DNA from: Microbacterium nanhaiense
GTDB taxonomy: Bacteria > Actinomycetota > Actinomycetes > Actinomycetales > Microbacteriaceae
Direction: 5' to 3'
Assembly (NCBI RefSeq): GCF_014646015.1
Contig: NZ_BMMQ01000005.1
Location: 186,001 to 250,000 of the forward strand
Length of the DNA stretch: 64,000 nt
In this document: positions 18,387-27,293 of the stretch, piece by piece
Position numbering within the stretch: the first letter of the stretch is position 1
Layout: every line of letters starts with the position of its first letter
Program-made: the position numbers and the translations under genes
The notes under the pieces: generated by a model
Database searches by the model: none
Told to the model about the DNA's origin: nothing
The model's input: only the letters and a program-made list of their open reading frames with translations

Positions 18387-18874
18387 CGCGCGCGGCGGCT
18401 TTGGTCGAGACACTCGTCGCTCGCGGTCTGACGATCGCCGCGGCCGAGTCGCTCACCGGCGGACTCGTAGCCTCCGCTCTCGTCGACGTCCCGGGCGCGT
18501 CTCGCACGATGCGCGGCGGTATCGTCGCCTACGACACGCGGGCCAAGCGCGACCTCCTCGGCGTCGACGGCGGACTGCTCGCCGAACGCGGAGCGGTGAA
18601 TCCGCGGGTCGCCGAGCAGATGGCGTCCGGAATCCGGCGCGCGTTCACGCTCGACGGATCGATCGCCGATCTCGGGCTTGCGACCACCGGGGTGGCGGGC
18701 CCCGACCCCCAGGACGGGCACGCGGTGGGAACGGTCTACGTCGCCGTCGCGAGCGCCGAGGACGTGGTGGTGGAGCGCTGCGAGCTGAGCGGCGGGCGGG
18801 CCGAGATCCGCGCCGCGGCCGTCGACGCGGTGCTCGAACTGGCGCTTCGCGTGCTCGGGAATAACTCGCACTGA
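18383..18874 (+). CDS. cinA: CinA C-terminal domain protein (NMN deamidase type)
   Basis: A 163-residue stand-alone CinA C-terminal domain, the PncC-type nicotinamide-nucleotide amidohydrolase that recycles NMN to NaMN. A-A-E-S-L-T-G-G near residue 20 and GLATTGVAGPDPQDGHAVGT near residue 97 are the conserved blocks. The N-terminal molybdopterin-like domain of full-length CinA is absent, as is usual in short actinobacterial forms. The ATG overlaps the pgsA stop (ATGA). Confidence 0.92.
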   Translation: MTRAAALVETLVARGLTIAAAESLTGGLVASALVDVPGASRTMRGGIVAYDTRAKRDLLGVDGGLLAERGAVNPRVAEQMASGIRRAFTLDGSIADLGLATTGVAGPDPQDGHAVGTVYVAVASAEDVVVERCELSGGRAEIRAAAVDAVLELALRVLGNNSH

Positions 18875-19022
18875 GAGAAGCGTTCCACCTACATATCCAT
18901 TTGCCGTGAGGAGCATCTCGCGGCCGAATCTCGATTACTCTGGTATGTCAGACAAGCGATCCGGCGACAACTCCGTGGTCGTGTGAACGAGATCGTAAGA
19001 CGCGAAACGTAAGGAGGGCGCC

Positions 19023-19334
19023 ATGATCCTGGTTCGTCAAGAGATCGGCGACGTGCTTCGCGACTTCCGGCAGCAGCAGGGGCAGACCCTGCGCCAGGTT
19101 GCGAGTAAGGCGAGCGTCGCGCTCGGGTATCTCAGCGAGGTCGAGCGCGGACAGAAGGAAGTCTCGAGCGAGATCCTTGCATCGGTGACAGACGCGCTCG
19201 GCGTGCCGATGTCGGCCGTTATGCGTCGCGTCGGCGACCGTCTCGCCGTGCTCGAGGGGATCGAGAGTCCCTTCCCGGATGTCGTTCCCGACGAACTCGT
19301 CGCCGAGGTCGAGCCCGAGCTGTCGCTCCGGTGA
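19023..19334 (+). CDS. clgR: ClgR-type XRE regulator
   Basis: A 103-residue helix-turn-helix protein. G-D-V-L-R-D-F-R-Q-Q-Q-G-Q-T-L-R-Q-V-A-S then K-A-S-V-A-L-G-Y-L-S-E-V-E-R-G-Q-K-E is the XRE DNA-binding motif, with recognition helix around residues 38-50. The place between cinA and recA and the Y-L-S-E-V-E-R-G-Q-K-E-V-S-S-E sequence match ClgR, which activates clp protease and recovery genes in actinobacteria. The ATG has AAGGAGGG 5 nt upstream. The 148-nt gap from cinA contains an AT-rich stretch (TACTCT near 18936) that may be its promoter. GTGA couples it to DUF3046. Confidence 0.88.
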   Translation: MILVRQEIGDVLRDFRQQQGQTLRQVASKASVALGYLSEVERGQKEVSSEILASVTDALGVPMSAVMRRVGDRLAVLEGIESPFPDVVPDELVAEVEPELSLR

Positions 19335-19549
19335 AGCGGAGCGAGTTCCTGCGGGCCGCGGATGAGCACTTCGGCGCGCGAGCCAGCTGGATCCTCGCCG
19401 ACCTGATTCTGCCCGGAATCGGCCAGAGCGCCAATGACGCTCTGGCCGCCGGTGTTTCCGTGCGCGAGATCTGGAATGCGCTCTGCGATGAGACGGATCT
19501 CCCCGACTCGGCGCGCTACGGACAGGGACTGCAGGCGCCACCGCGCTGA
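19331..19549 (+). CDS. DUF3046 family protein
   Basis: A 72-residue protein of unknown function that starts with GTG inside the clgR stop (GTGA). MKRSEFLRAADEHFG, ASWILADLILPGIG and AGVSVREIWNALCDETDLP match the actinobacterial DUF3046 family, which is regularly found just before recA. It is probably cytoplasmic and all-helical. Coupling to ClgR suggests a shared expression pattern. Confidence 0.9.
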   Translation: MKRSEFLRAADEHFGARASWILADLILPGIGQSANDALAAGVSVREIWNALCDETDLPDSARYGQGLQAPPR

Positions 19550-19600
19550 CCCGTTTCCGGCGATCTGTTTCGAAGGTCTTTTCGACACGCCGACCGAATC

Positions 19601-19616
19601 TCGAATATTCGTTCTA
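19601..19616 (+). promoter_or_regulatory. LexA (SOS) box upstream of recA
   Basis: TCGAAT-ATTC-GTTCTA differs at two positions from the actinobacterial SOS box TCGAAC-N4-GTTCGA. It lies about 200 nt before the recA ATG. A -10-like AATATT (19604-19609) lies inside it, 16 nt after a TTCGACA -35-like element, so LexA binding would block RNA polymerase. Confidence 0.7.
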
Positions 19617-19685
19617 TGAGGCGTAGCGTTGTTCACAACGTGGAGATCGTGCTTGTTCTCCACATCTTCGGGTGATCCGCTTCGT

Positions 19686-19708
19686 TTGTCAGTGGTTCTC
19701 CGTAGCGT
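19686..19708 (+). promoter_or_regulatory. PafBC-type damage promoter of recA
   Basis: TTGTCAGTG, exactly 8 nt, then TAGCGT is a full match to the RecA-independent (PafBC-dependent) promoter motif known from mycobacteria. It is about 100 nt before recA and downstream of the SOS box. Confidence 0.8.
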
Positions 19709-19811
19709 GGAAACAGGCAAGACGCCACGCGCCCTGTCGAAGAATCCGTCCCCGTGAGGCGGATCGCGACAGCCTATGGGCGGCGGTACACGAGCGAAGA
19801 AGGAGTTCATC

Positions 19812-20861
19812 ATGGCTACGGCTACAGATCGCGAGAAAGTCCTCGAAACGGCACTCGCGCAGATTGATCGTCAGTTCGGCAAGGGGTCGGTCATGCGGCT
19901 CGGCAGCGAAGAGCGCGCCCCTGTCGAGGTCATCCCCACGGGCTCCATCGCGCTCGATGTCGCCCTCGGAATCGGCGGGCTGCCGCGCGGTCGCGTCGTC
20001 GAGATCTACGGCCCGGAGTCTTCGGGTAAGACGACGCTGACGCTTCACGCGATCGCCAACGCTCAGGCGGCGGGCGGTATCGCGGCGTTCATCGACGCCG
20101 AGCACGCGCTCGACCCGGAGTACGCGCGGAAGCTCGGCGTGGACATCGACGCGCTTCTCGTGTCCCAGCCCGACACGGGTGAGCAGGCGCTCGAGATCGC
20201 CGACATGCTGATCCGCTCGGGCGCGATCGACCTGATTGTCATCGACTCGGTCGCGGCGCTCGTGCCCCGCGCGGAGATCGAGGGCGAGATGGGCGATTCG
20301 CACGTGGGTCTCCAGGCCCGACTGATGTCGCAGGCGATGCGTAAGATCACCGGTGGCCTGAGCCAGACGAAGACGACGGCGATCTTCATCAACCAGCTGC
20401 GTGAGAAGGTCGGTGTCTTCTTCGGCTCTCCCGAGACGACCGCCGGCGGCAAGGCGCTGAAGTTCTACGCCTCCGTTCGCCTCGACATCCGACGCATCGA
20501 GACGATGAAGGACGGCGGCGACGCGGTGGGTAACCGCACGCGCGTCAAGGTCGTTAAGAACAAGATGGCCCCGCCCTTTAAGCAGGCGGAGTTCGACATT
20601 CTCTACGGCACGGGAATCTCGCGCGAGGGTTCGCTGATCGACTTCGGCGTCGAGCACAACATCGTCAAGAAGTCGGGCTCGTGGTACACGTACGACGGTG
20701 ACCAGCTCGGCCAGGGCAAGGAGAACGCGCGTCGTTTCCTGAAGGAGAACGCCGACGTCGCCCTCGAGATCGAGAACAAGATCAAGGTCAAGCTCGGCCT
20801 GCTCGAAGACGACTCGGCCGCGGTCGAGGCGCCCGAAAGCGACGAGCGCGCCGCGGCCTGA
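19812..20861 (+). CDS. recA: Recombinase RecA
   Basis: A 349-residue RecA that polymerises on single-stranded DNA, exchanges strands and triggers LexA self-cleavage. Walker [11 protein letters not shown] is near residue 66, the L1/L2 loop region includes [15 protein letters not shown] near 170, [20 protein letters not shown] is near 200, and the C-terminus is acidic. No intein is present. The ATG at 19812 has GAAGGAG upstream; an earlier in-frame ATG at 19776 lacks this. It is preceded by two damage-responsive promoters and followed 2 nt later by recX. Confidence 0.99.
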   Translation: MATATDREKVLETALAQIDRQFGKGSVMRLGSEERAPVEVIPTGSIALDVALGIGGLPRGRVVEIYGPESSGKTTLTLHAIANAQAAGGIAAFIDAEHALDPEYARKLGVDIDALLVSQPDTGEQALEIADMLIRSGAIDLIVIDSVAALVPRAEIEGEMGDSHVGLQARLMSQAMRKITGGLSQTKTTAIFINQLREKVGVFFGSPETTAGGKALKFYASVRLDIRRIETMKDGGDAVGNRTRVKVVKNKMAPPFKQAEFDILYGTGISREGSLIDFGVEHNIVKKSGSWYTYDGDQLGQGKENARRFLKENADVALEIENKIKVKLGLLEDDSAAVEAPESDERAAA

Positions 20862-20863
20862 TC

Positions 20864-21643
20864 ATGCGCACCTCGCATGACGACGGGGGCGAACGCCTCG
20901 CCCCCGTCGTGCCCCTCTTCGGTGGGCCGGCGCCCGAGGCGCCTGCCCACCCGGAGAACCGGCCCGGCGGCCCCCGGGCCGACCTCGACGAGAACGACCC
21001 GCAGTGGCACACCACCTGGCAGGGTGCGCCCGTGCGCCGCGTCGCAGATGCTCTCGCGAGCGGCGACGATGCGGCCCTTCCGGATCTGAGCTCCGTTTCG
21101 GAGACCGACGACACCGCGCCCGACAACACCGAGCCCGACGAGACGGATTCCGAAGAGATCGCGCATCGCGCCGAGCAGCGGCTCGTTCGTGCGCTCGGCT
21201 CACGTGGCCTCTCGGAGCGGGAGGCACGCGATCGACTCCGTCGTGACGGCGTCGAGTCCGAGCTCGCGGAAGACATCATTGACCGTCTTCTGCGCGTCGG
21301 TGCGATCGACGACGACATGCTGGCGGAGCAGCTCGTCTATCAGGCGACCACCCGCAAGAATCAAGGCCGCAAGGCCGTGGCTCAGACGCTCGCCAAGCGC
21401 GGGCTGTCGCGCGACGCGATCGATCGCGCGATCGAAACGCTTCCCGACGACGATGCCGAGCGGGCGCTCGAGTTCGCACGCACGAAGGCCGGGTCGCTCG
21501 CGCGTCTCGATCACGACACCGCCCTGCGCCGCCTGGTCGGGCAGCTCTCCCGCCGTGGGTTCGGAGGGGCGATGGCGATGCGCGTCGCGACGCAGGCGCT
21601 CGACGAGGCGCGCGGCGGCGGCCGTCGGGTGCGCTTCCAATGA
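20864..21643 (+). CDS. recX: Regulatory protein RecX
   Basis: A 259-residue RecX that binds and modulates RecA filaments. The first 80 residues are an acidic/proline extension without clear fold. The RecX three-helix repeats start near residue 85: R-L-V-R-A-L-G-S-R-G-L-S-E-R-E-A-R-D-R-L, then G-A-I-D-D-D-M-L-A-E-Q-L-V, A-K-R-G-L-S-R-D-A-I-D, and a final R-R-G-F-G-G-A-M-A-M-R-V. It starts 2 nt after recA, so translation is probably linked, and ends at a strong hairpin. Confidence 0.92.
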   Translation: MRTSHDDGGERLAPVVPLFGGPAPEAPAHPENRPGGPRADLDENDPQWHTTWQGAPVRRVADALASGDDAALPDLSSVSETDDTAPDNTEPDETDSEEIAHRAEQRLVRALGSRGLSEREARDRLRRDGVESELAEDIIDRLLRVGAIDDDMLAEQLVYQATTRKNQGRKAVAQTLAKRGLSRDAIDRAIETLPDDDAERALEFARTKAGSLARLDHDTALRRLVGQLSRRGFGGAMAMRVATQALDEARGGGRRVRFQ

Positions 21644-21649
21644 TCGCGC

Positions 21650-21687
21650 CGGGGTGCGCGGACGTTTCGTGATGTCCGCGCACCCCG
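21650..21687 (+). terminator. recA-recX terminator hairpin
   Basis: A 14-bp perfect stem, CGGGGTGCGCGGAC with GTCCGCGCACCCCG, and a 10-nt loop, lying just before the miaB promoter. Confidence 0.8.
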
Positions 21688-21705
21688 CTCACACCCTCAG
21701 CTCCG

Positions 21706-21711
21706 TAGAAT
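21706..21711 (+). promoter_or_regulatory. -10 box of miaB promoter
   Basis: TAGAAT ends 10 nt before the ATG at 21722, consistent with a leaderless or nearly leaderless transcript. Confidence 0.55.
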
Positions 21712-21721
21712 GGCTCTCGCT

Positions 21722-23266
21722 ATGACCACGCCATCTTCTGCCCCGACGCTCATTGACCCGTCGCCCGCTGCCTTCGACGAAGACGGCCGCGCCCGCACCT
21801 ACGAGGTGCGCACCTTCGGGTGTCAGATGAACGTGCACGACTCCGAGCGCATGTCCGGATCTCTCGAGAGCGCGGGATATGTGCGCGCCGCAGAGGGCGA
21901 GGACGCCGACGTGGTCATCATCAACACGTGCGCCGTGCGCGAGAACGCCGCGGGCAAGCTCTACGGCACGCTGGGCCACCTGAAGTCGGTGAAGGACAAG
22001 CGCAAGGGCATGCAGATCGCCGTCGGCGGTTGCCTCGCGCAGATGGACAAGGACACCGTCACGCAGAAGGCGCCCTGGGTCGACGTGGTCTTCGGCACGC
22101 ACAACATGGGTTCGCTCCCGCAGCTGCTCGAGCGCTCGCGTCACAACGGCGAGGCGTCGCTCGAGATCCTCGAATCTCTCGAGGTCTTCCCGTCGACGCT
22201 GCCGACAAAGCGCGACTCCCACTACTCGGGGTGGGTATCCATCTCGGTGGGCTGCAACAACACCTGCACCTTCTGCATCGTTCCGAGTCTGCGCGGCAAA
22301 GAGAAGGACCGCCGGCCCGGCGACATTCTCGAGGAGATCAAGCTCCTCGTCGACGACGGCGCGATCGAAGTGACGCTGCTCGGTCAGAACGTCAACAGCT
22401 ACGGCGTCGAGTTCGGCGACCGCCAGGCGTTCAGCAAGCTGCTCCGCGCCTGCGGAGAGATCGAGGGGCTCGAACGCGTGCGGTTCACGAGCCCGCATCC
22501 CGCTGCCTTCACCGACGACGTCATCGACGCGATGGCCGAGACGCCGAACGTGATGCCGCAGCTGCACATGCCGTTGCAGTCCGGCAGCGACAAGGTGCTG
22601 AAGGACATGCGCCGCTCGTACCGCTCGAAGAAGTTCCTCGGCATCCTCGACCGCGTGCGCGAGAAGATCCCGAACGCCGCGATCACGACCGACATCATCG
22701 TCGGGTTCCCCGGCGAGACCGACGAAGACTTCGAAGACACCATGCGGGTCGTCGAGGCGGCGCGCTTCTCGAGCGCATTTACCTTCCAGTACTCGATCCG
22801 CGAGGGCACGCCCGCCGCGACGATGCCGAACCAGGTGCCGAAGGCGGTCGTGCAGGAACGCTACGAGCGCCTCATGGCGCTTCAGCAGCGCATCACGCTG
22901 GAAGAGAACGAGAAGCAGCTCGGCCGCAGCATCGAGGTTCTCGTCTCGACCGGCGAGGGCAAGAAGGACGCCTCGACGCAGCGCCTGACGGGCCGGGCCG
23001 AAGACAACCGGCTCGTGCACTTCGAGGTGCCGGAGGGATCCGAGACGCCGCGCCCCGGCGACGTCGTCACCGTCACGGTCACGCATGCCGCACCCTCGCA
23101 CCTGCTGGCCGACAGCACCGACGGAGCACCGCTGAAGATCCGTCGCACCCGCGCGGGTGACGCCTACGATCGCTCGCTGTCCGACAGCTGCGCCGTGCCC
23201 TCGCCGGCAGGTGCGGGCGACGGCAAGGTCGGTCTCGGCATTCCGACGCTCCGCGTTGGGCTGTGA
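21722..23266 (+). CDS. miaB: tRNA-2-methylthio-N6-dimethylallyladenosine synthase
   Basis: A 514-residue radical-SAM methylthiotransferase acting on i6A37 of tRNA. The N-terminal UPF0004 domain begins V-R-T-F-G-C-Q-M-N and supplies cluster cysteines ([17 protein letters not shown]). The radical-SAM motif C-N-N-T-C-T-F-C is near residue 178. A TRAM domain lies near 390-450, and a proline/serine-rich tail of about 35 residues follows. The ATG at 21722 is chosen because the ATG at 21710 overlaps the -10 box. miaA, whose product makes the substrate of MiaB, follows with a GTGA overlap. Confidence 0.96.
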   Translation: MTTPSSAPTLIDPSPAAFDEDGRARTYEVRTFGCQMNVHDSERMSGSLESAGYVRAAEGEDADVVIINTCAVRENAAGKLYGTLGHLKSVKDKRKGMQIAVGGCLAQMDKDTVTQKAPWVDVVFGTHNMGSLPQLLERSRHNGEASLEILESLEVFPSTLPTKRDSHYSGWVSISVGCNNTCTFCIVPSLRGKEKDRRPGDILEEIKLLVDDGAIEVTLLGQNVNSYGVEFGDRQAFSKLLRACGEIEGLERVRFTSPHPAAFTDDVIDAMAETPNVMPQLHMPLQSGSDKVLKDMRRSYRSKKFLGILDRVREKIPNAAITTDIIVGFPGETDEDFEDTMRVVEAARFSSAFTFQYSIREGTPAATMPNQVPKAVVQERYERLMALQQRITLEENEKQLGRSIEVLVSTGEGKKDASTQRLTGRAEDNRLVHFEVPEGSETPRPGDVVTVTVTHAAPSHLLADSTDGAPLKIRRTRAGDAYDRSLSDSCAVPSPAGAGDGKVGLGIPTLRVGL

Positions 23267-24228
23267 TCGCCGGCCCCGCGGCCGCGGCTGATCCCGGATC
23301 CGTGGGGGCGCCGTCGGCGGACACCCTGCTGTGGAACGCGGCGGAGGCGGCGGACGAGCCGCACCTCTGGGCGGTCGTGGGCGCGACGGGCACGGGCAAG
23401 AGTGAGCTATCCCTCGATCTTGCGGAAGCGCTCGACGGGCACGGCCGGGCGGCGGAGATTGTCAACGCCGACGCGATGCAGCTCTATCGCGGTATGGACA
23501 TCGGCACGGCGAAGCTGCCCGTCGGCGAGCGCCGCGGTATCGCTCACCACCTCTTCGACGTGCTCGGCGTCACACAGGAGGCGGCGGTCGCCGCCTATCA
23601 GGAGCAGGCGCGCGCCGCGATCGATGACATCATCTCGCGCGGTCGCCACGCGATCCTCGTCGGCGGATCCGGTCTCTACGTGTCGAGCGTGATCTACGAC
23701 TTCCGCTTCCCGCCGCGAGACAACGAGCTCCGCGCCGAGCTCGAGGCGCGCCTCGAGTCGGAGGGCGCCGGCGCGCTCTACGAGGAGCTTCGGCTGAAGG
23801 ATCCGGCGACGGCCGAGCGGGTGGATCCGCGCAACGGCCGCCGCGTCGTGCGCGCGCTTGAGGTGCTCGCACAGGGCGATGCCGGCCACGGCGCCGCATT
23901 GCCGGAGAAGCCCGTGCCGTGGCGAGACATGACGATCGCCGGGCTGCGCATGGAGCGGGAGAGGCTCGTCGAACGCCTCGACCGCCGCGTCGAGCTGATG
24001 TGGGAACAGGGCATGCTCGCCGAGACCGACGCCCTGCGCGCGGAGGGGCTCGAAGAGGGCAAGACGGCAAGCCGCGCGATCGGCTACGCCCAGGCCCTCG
24101 CCCAACTCAAGGGCGAGAAGACCGAGGCCGAGGCGATCGCCGAAACCCAGGCCCTCACCCGTCGCTACGCCCGCCGCCAGGTCAGCTGGTTCAAACGCTA
24201 CGAGAACACCCTCTGGCTCACCCGTTGA
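23263..24228 (+). CDS. miaA: tRNA dimethylallyltransferase
   Basis: A 321-residue enzyme that adds dimethylallyl from DMAPP to A37 of UNN-decoding tRNAs, the step before MiaB. The P-loop GATGTGKS is at about residue 46, after an unusual alanine-rich N-terminal stretch of about 35 residues. [15 protein letters not shown] follows near residue 75, and the [13 protein letters not shown] signature is near the C-terminus. The start is a GTG in the miaB stop (GTGA). Its own stop lies in a large inverted repeat. Confidence 0.95.
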   Translation: MIAGPAAAADPGSVGAPSADTLLWNAAEAADEPHLWAVVGATGTGKSELSLDLAEALDGHGRAAEIVNADAMQLYRGMDIGTAKLPVGERRGIAHHLFDVLGVTQEAAVAAYQEQARAAIDDIISRGRHAILVGGSGLYVSSVIYDFRFPPRDNELRAELEARLESEGAGALYEELRLKDPATAERVDPRNGRRVVRALEVLAQGDAGHGAALPEKPVPWRDMTIAGLRMERERLVERLDRRVELMWEQGMLAETDALRAEGLEEGKTASRAIGYAQALAQLKGEKTEAEAIAETQALTRRYARRQVSWFKRYENTLWLTR

Positions 24229-24287
24229 AATGACACTTGTGGGCCGTCGAGGGGCGCGATACCCCTCATAAGTGTCATTTGAACGGG
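24221..24287. repeat. Large imperfect inverted repeat at miaA end
   Basis: Arms CCCGTTGAAATGACACTT (24221-24238) and AAGTGTCATTTGAACGGG (24270-24287) pair with one mismatch, and GAGGGG/CCCCTC pair inside the loop. It overlaps the miaA stop and separates miaA from the convergent island gene. It probably terminates both. The AAATGACACTT core is AT-rich for this genome. Confidence 0.75.
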
Positions 24288-24329
24288 TGGGGGTGCGGAT
24301 GAGAGGGTGCGGCGTGTGACGGACCTCGC

Positions 24330-26456
24330 TCAGCCCTGCGTTGGCAGGAACGGGTCGACGAGTGTGGGGCCGGCCAACGGGTGGCGGCGGTCGGGGACGG
24401 CGCGGGGGCCGGCGCCCGAGACGTCCGGGATCCGGATCCCGAGATCGTGGGCCGGGGACTCGGCGTCAACCGTGAAGTCGTCCGAGAGACGCGGATCCGC
24501 GTCGATCGAATGCAGGTCGTGGTCGAGCCTCGCCCACTCCGCATCGAGGGCCTCGGTGATGTCGAAGCCGACGGATCCGTCGGCGCCCTTCGGGCGCTCC
24601 GCGTTCGCGGCCCGAACCGCACCGGGGATGGGCGAGGCATCCCAGAACAGGTTCAGGTCGCTGTCGATCCGATAGTTCCGCACGTCGCGCGCGCCCGGCG
24701 TTCCGACGAAGCCGGGGGAGGAGCTCCCCACGACGATGTTGCGCAGGAAGGTGAACGAGGTGTGGTCCTCGGGGCGGGTAATCGAGATCTGGCCCTCGCG
24801 GCCGCGCGCCCAGATGTTGTCGCGCACGATGACCTCGCGCCCGTAGTGCTGGTGGTAGCACTGGCTCGAGGTATCGTGCACGACGTTGCCCTCGATCACG
24901 ACGTGGCTGGAGCCCTCGTCGAGGTAGATGCCCCAGCCCCCGTAGTTCTGGCACTCGACGTCGTGGATGTGGTTGCCGCGCACCACAGTCCCGGGCGCGA
25001 TGCCCAGCAGGTACACGCCGCCCATGTCGTTGAGCTTGCCCTGGCCGAGGTGATGGATGTGGTTGCCGACGATGAGGTTGCCCTCGGACGGGCTGCGCAG
25101 ATAGTCCCACATCCATCCGACCGAGATGCCCGAGTAGGGGAAGTCGCGGATCTCGTTGTGCGCGATGACGTTGTGCGAACCATGCTGGAACAGCATCGCG
25201 ACGGCGCCGCGGTACACCTGCCCGCCGCGCTCCGCGGTGCAGTCGGAGACCTCGTTGGCGCGGTTGAAGTCCGCGGCGAGCGGGTCGATGCCGCCGCCGG
25301 AGCGGACGGCTCCCGCGCCCAGGTCGCGGAAGACGACACCGGAGACGAGGTTTCCGCGCGATCCGGCCCCGAGCGAGAGCCCATATCCGCCGACGCGCTC
25401 CACGGATCCGCCCGTGACGGCGCAGCCGCGCGCGTACGCGAAGCGCAAGGCGGCGGGCACGGTCGCGGCCGCCTGCACGTCGGCGGCGTAGCGTCCGTCG
25501 GCGGGAAGCTGCGGATCCTCCCTCACCCCGAACGGCGGGGTCGCGGGCGGAACCGAGGCGAAGTCGGCCTCGGCGAAGGAGATGCCCTCGAAGCGCACCT
25601 CGCGCACGGGCCGCTCCGCCGTGCCCTCGACCGACACGAAGGCGTCGGTCACGGGAAAACGCACGTCGAGATGCTCGGGCGACTCGGCGGAGGCGAAGAG
25701 GATGTGCGGCCCCTCGAGCCCGGAGATCCGGCCGGTGGCGTCCAGGTACCACTCGCCATCGACCTCGCCGAGCGACTCGGCGACGTTGTCGAGGTAGTAG
25801 CGGGCGAAGGTGGCGGCCGCGTCGTCCCGCAGCGCGAAGATGCTCGTGAGGCTGCTCGTGACGGTGCGCGCCGCGCGATCGATCGATGCGATCGGCATCC
25901 GCTCCTGCACCCAGTAGTGCGGCACGACGATCTCGACGGCGCTCTCCTCGGCGAGCTCGGGAATCTCGCCGTCGCGGTACCGAAAGCTTGCGGATCCGTC
26001 GAAGAGCGTCCCGACGAAGCTGCCCTTCGGATCCAGACCCTCCTGCTCCTCCACGCGCAGGAAGCCCTCGCGTGGGTATCGCGGGCGGGGCGCGGCGCCC
26101 CCGTCGACATAGAGCCGGCGGCCGCTCGCGCGGGGCGCGGGCGCCGCCCACACGGAACGCCCGTTCACGGTGACGGGCCGCCAGCCCGCGATCCGCACCG
26201 AGCCGCGCAGCACCGGCGGATCCGCGGGGTCGACGGCGACGACCGAGGTGAACGAGTCGGTCGCGTCGAACACGACGGGTTCGGCGTGCGCGTACTCGCC
26301 GCCCGCCATCCAGATCACCGCCCGCTGGCCGGGCTCGCGGCGCCGACGCACGAGGTCGAGCCCGTGCGCCAGGTCGTTCGCGGGGTAACCGTGCGAGCCG
26401 TCGGCGAACGGCGAACCGTCGGGGGCGACGTAGACCTCGATGCGGTCGGTACTCAT
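24330..26456 (-). CDS. Right-handed parallel beta-helix protein (polysaccharide lyase/hydrolase-like)
   Basis: A 708-residue protein. The first third is a mixed sheet region with a V-Y-V-A-P-D-G-S start typical of proteins carrying DUF1565-like pectin-lyase folds. Residues about 330-600 show repeated N-x-I/V, G-N-H-I-H and H-N-E-I-R-D patterns (NVIAHNEIRDF, NLIVGNHIHHLG, VVRGNHIHDVE, VVIEGNVVHDT), the rungs of a beta-helix. No signal peptide or lipobox is visible, so it appears cytoplasmic. It should cleave or epimerise an imported oligosaccharide, but the substrate is unknown. It is the last gene of the ABC importer operon, 6 nt after the second permease. Confidence 0.8.
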   Translation of the reverse strand: MSTDRIEVYVAPDGSPFADGSHGYPANDLAHGLDLVRRRREPGQRAVIWMAGGEYAHAEPVVFDATDSFTSVVAVDPADPPVLRGSVRIAGWRPVTVNGRSVWAAPAPRASGRRLYVDGGAAPRPRYPREGFLRVEEQEGLDPKGSFVGTLFDGSASFRYRDGEIPELAEESAVEIVVPHYWVQERMPIASIDRAARTVTSSLTSIFALRDDAAATFARYYLDNVAESLGEVDGEWYLDATGRISGLEGPHILFASAESPEHLDVRFPVTDAFVSVEGTAERPVREVRFEGISFAEADFASVPPATPPFGVREDPQLPADGRYAADVQAAATVPAALRFAYARGCAVTGGSVERVGGYGLSLGAGSRGNLVSGVVFRDLGAGAVRSGGGIDPLAADFNRANEVSDCTAERGGQVYRGAVAMLFQHGSHNVIAHNEIRDFPYSGISVGWMWDYLRSPSEGNLIVGNHIHHLGQGKLNDMGGVYLLGIAPGTVVRGNHIHDVECQNYGGWGIYLDEGSSHVVIEGNVVHDTSSQCYHQHYGREVIVRDNIWARGREGQISITRPEDHTSFTFLRNIVVGSSSPGFVGTPGARDVRNYRIDSDLNLFWDASPIPGAVRAANAERPKGADGSVGFDITEALDAEWARLDHDLHSIDADPRLSDDFTVDAESPAHDLGIRIPDVSGAGPRAVPDRRHPLAGPTLVDPFLPTQG

Positions 26457-26462
26457 GGAGGA

Positions 26463-27293
26463 TCAGCCCTTCGTTGCGCCGGCGGTGACGCCGGCCGTGA
26501 TCTGTCGCTGGAAGATGAGATAGACGACGATGATCGGCAGCACGGTCAGCATCACGCCCGCGATGTACGTCGGCACGTTATCCGGGTACTGGCCGCGCAG
26601 CGTGCTCACGCCGACCATGACGGTACGCTTCTCGGGGCTCTGCATGAGCAGCAGCGCGATGAGGATGTCGTTCCAGATGAACAGCGCGTTCAGGATGCCC
26701 ATCGAAATGAGCGCGGGCTTGCCGCTCGGCACCATGATGCGCCACCACACGCCGAAGAGGCCGTTGCCGTCGACGCGGGCCGCCTCCGTCATTTCCTTCG
26801 GGATGCCCGAGTAGTACGAGGTCATGAAGTAGACCGTGAACGGCAGGTACTGGGCGACGTAGGCGATGATGAGGCCAGGGAAGGTGTCGATCAACCCCAT
26901 CGAGCTCAGCACCTTGATCGTCGGCACCATGATCACCTGGAACGGGATCATCATCATCGCGAGGATGATGAGGAACGCCACCTTGCTGCCCCGGAATGCG
27001 AGGTGGCTGAGGGCATAGCCGCACATCGACGCCAGCAGGAGCAGGATCGCGACGGAGATCACCGTGACGATGATCGTGTTGAGGAAGTAGCGGCCCATGC
27101 TCGCGTTCGTCCAGGCGTCCGCGAAGTTCTGCACGTTGAACGTCTGCGTCACGCCGAGCCGGTCGAGAACGTACCCCTTGCGGTCCTTCAGCGAGACGTT
27201 GAGCGCGAAGAGCATGGGGTAGATGGTGGCGAGCGCGAGCACCATCATGGGCACGGCGATCACCCACTGGGTGGCGCGTTGGCGGCGCATCAT
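26463..27293 (-). CDS. Carbohydrate ABC transporter permease (MalG-like)
   Basis: A 276-residue CUT1-type inner-membrane permease with six helices. The EAA loop, Y-S-G-I-P-K-E-M-T-E-A-A-R-V-D-G, lies near residue 185 and is where the ATPase docks. The ATG at 27293 (followed by a second ATG) overlaps the stop of the upstream permease, and AAGGAGG lies just before. A longer in-frame extension to 27578 is the antisense-like overlap of the other permease and is rejected. It pairs with the upstream permease as the translocation pore. Confidence 0.93.
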   Translation of the reverse strand: MMRRQRATQWVIAVPMMVLALATIYPMLFALNVSLKDRKGYVLDRLGVTQTFNVQNFADAWTNASMGRYFLNTIIVTVISVAILLLLASMCGYALSHLAFRGSKVAFLIILAMMMIPFQVIMVPTIKVLSSMGLIDTFPGLIIAYVAQYLPFTVYFMTSYYSGIPKEMTEAARVDGNGLFGVWWRIMVPSGKPALISMGILNALFIWNDILIALLLMQSPEKRTVMVGVSTLRGQYPDNVPTYIAGVMLTVLPIIVVYLIFQRQITAGVTAGATKG

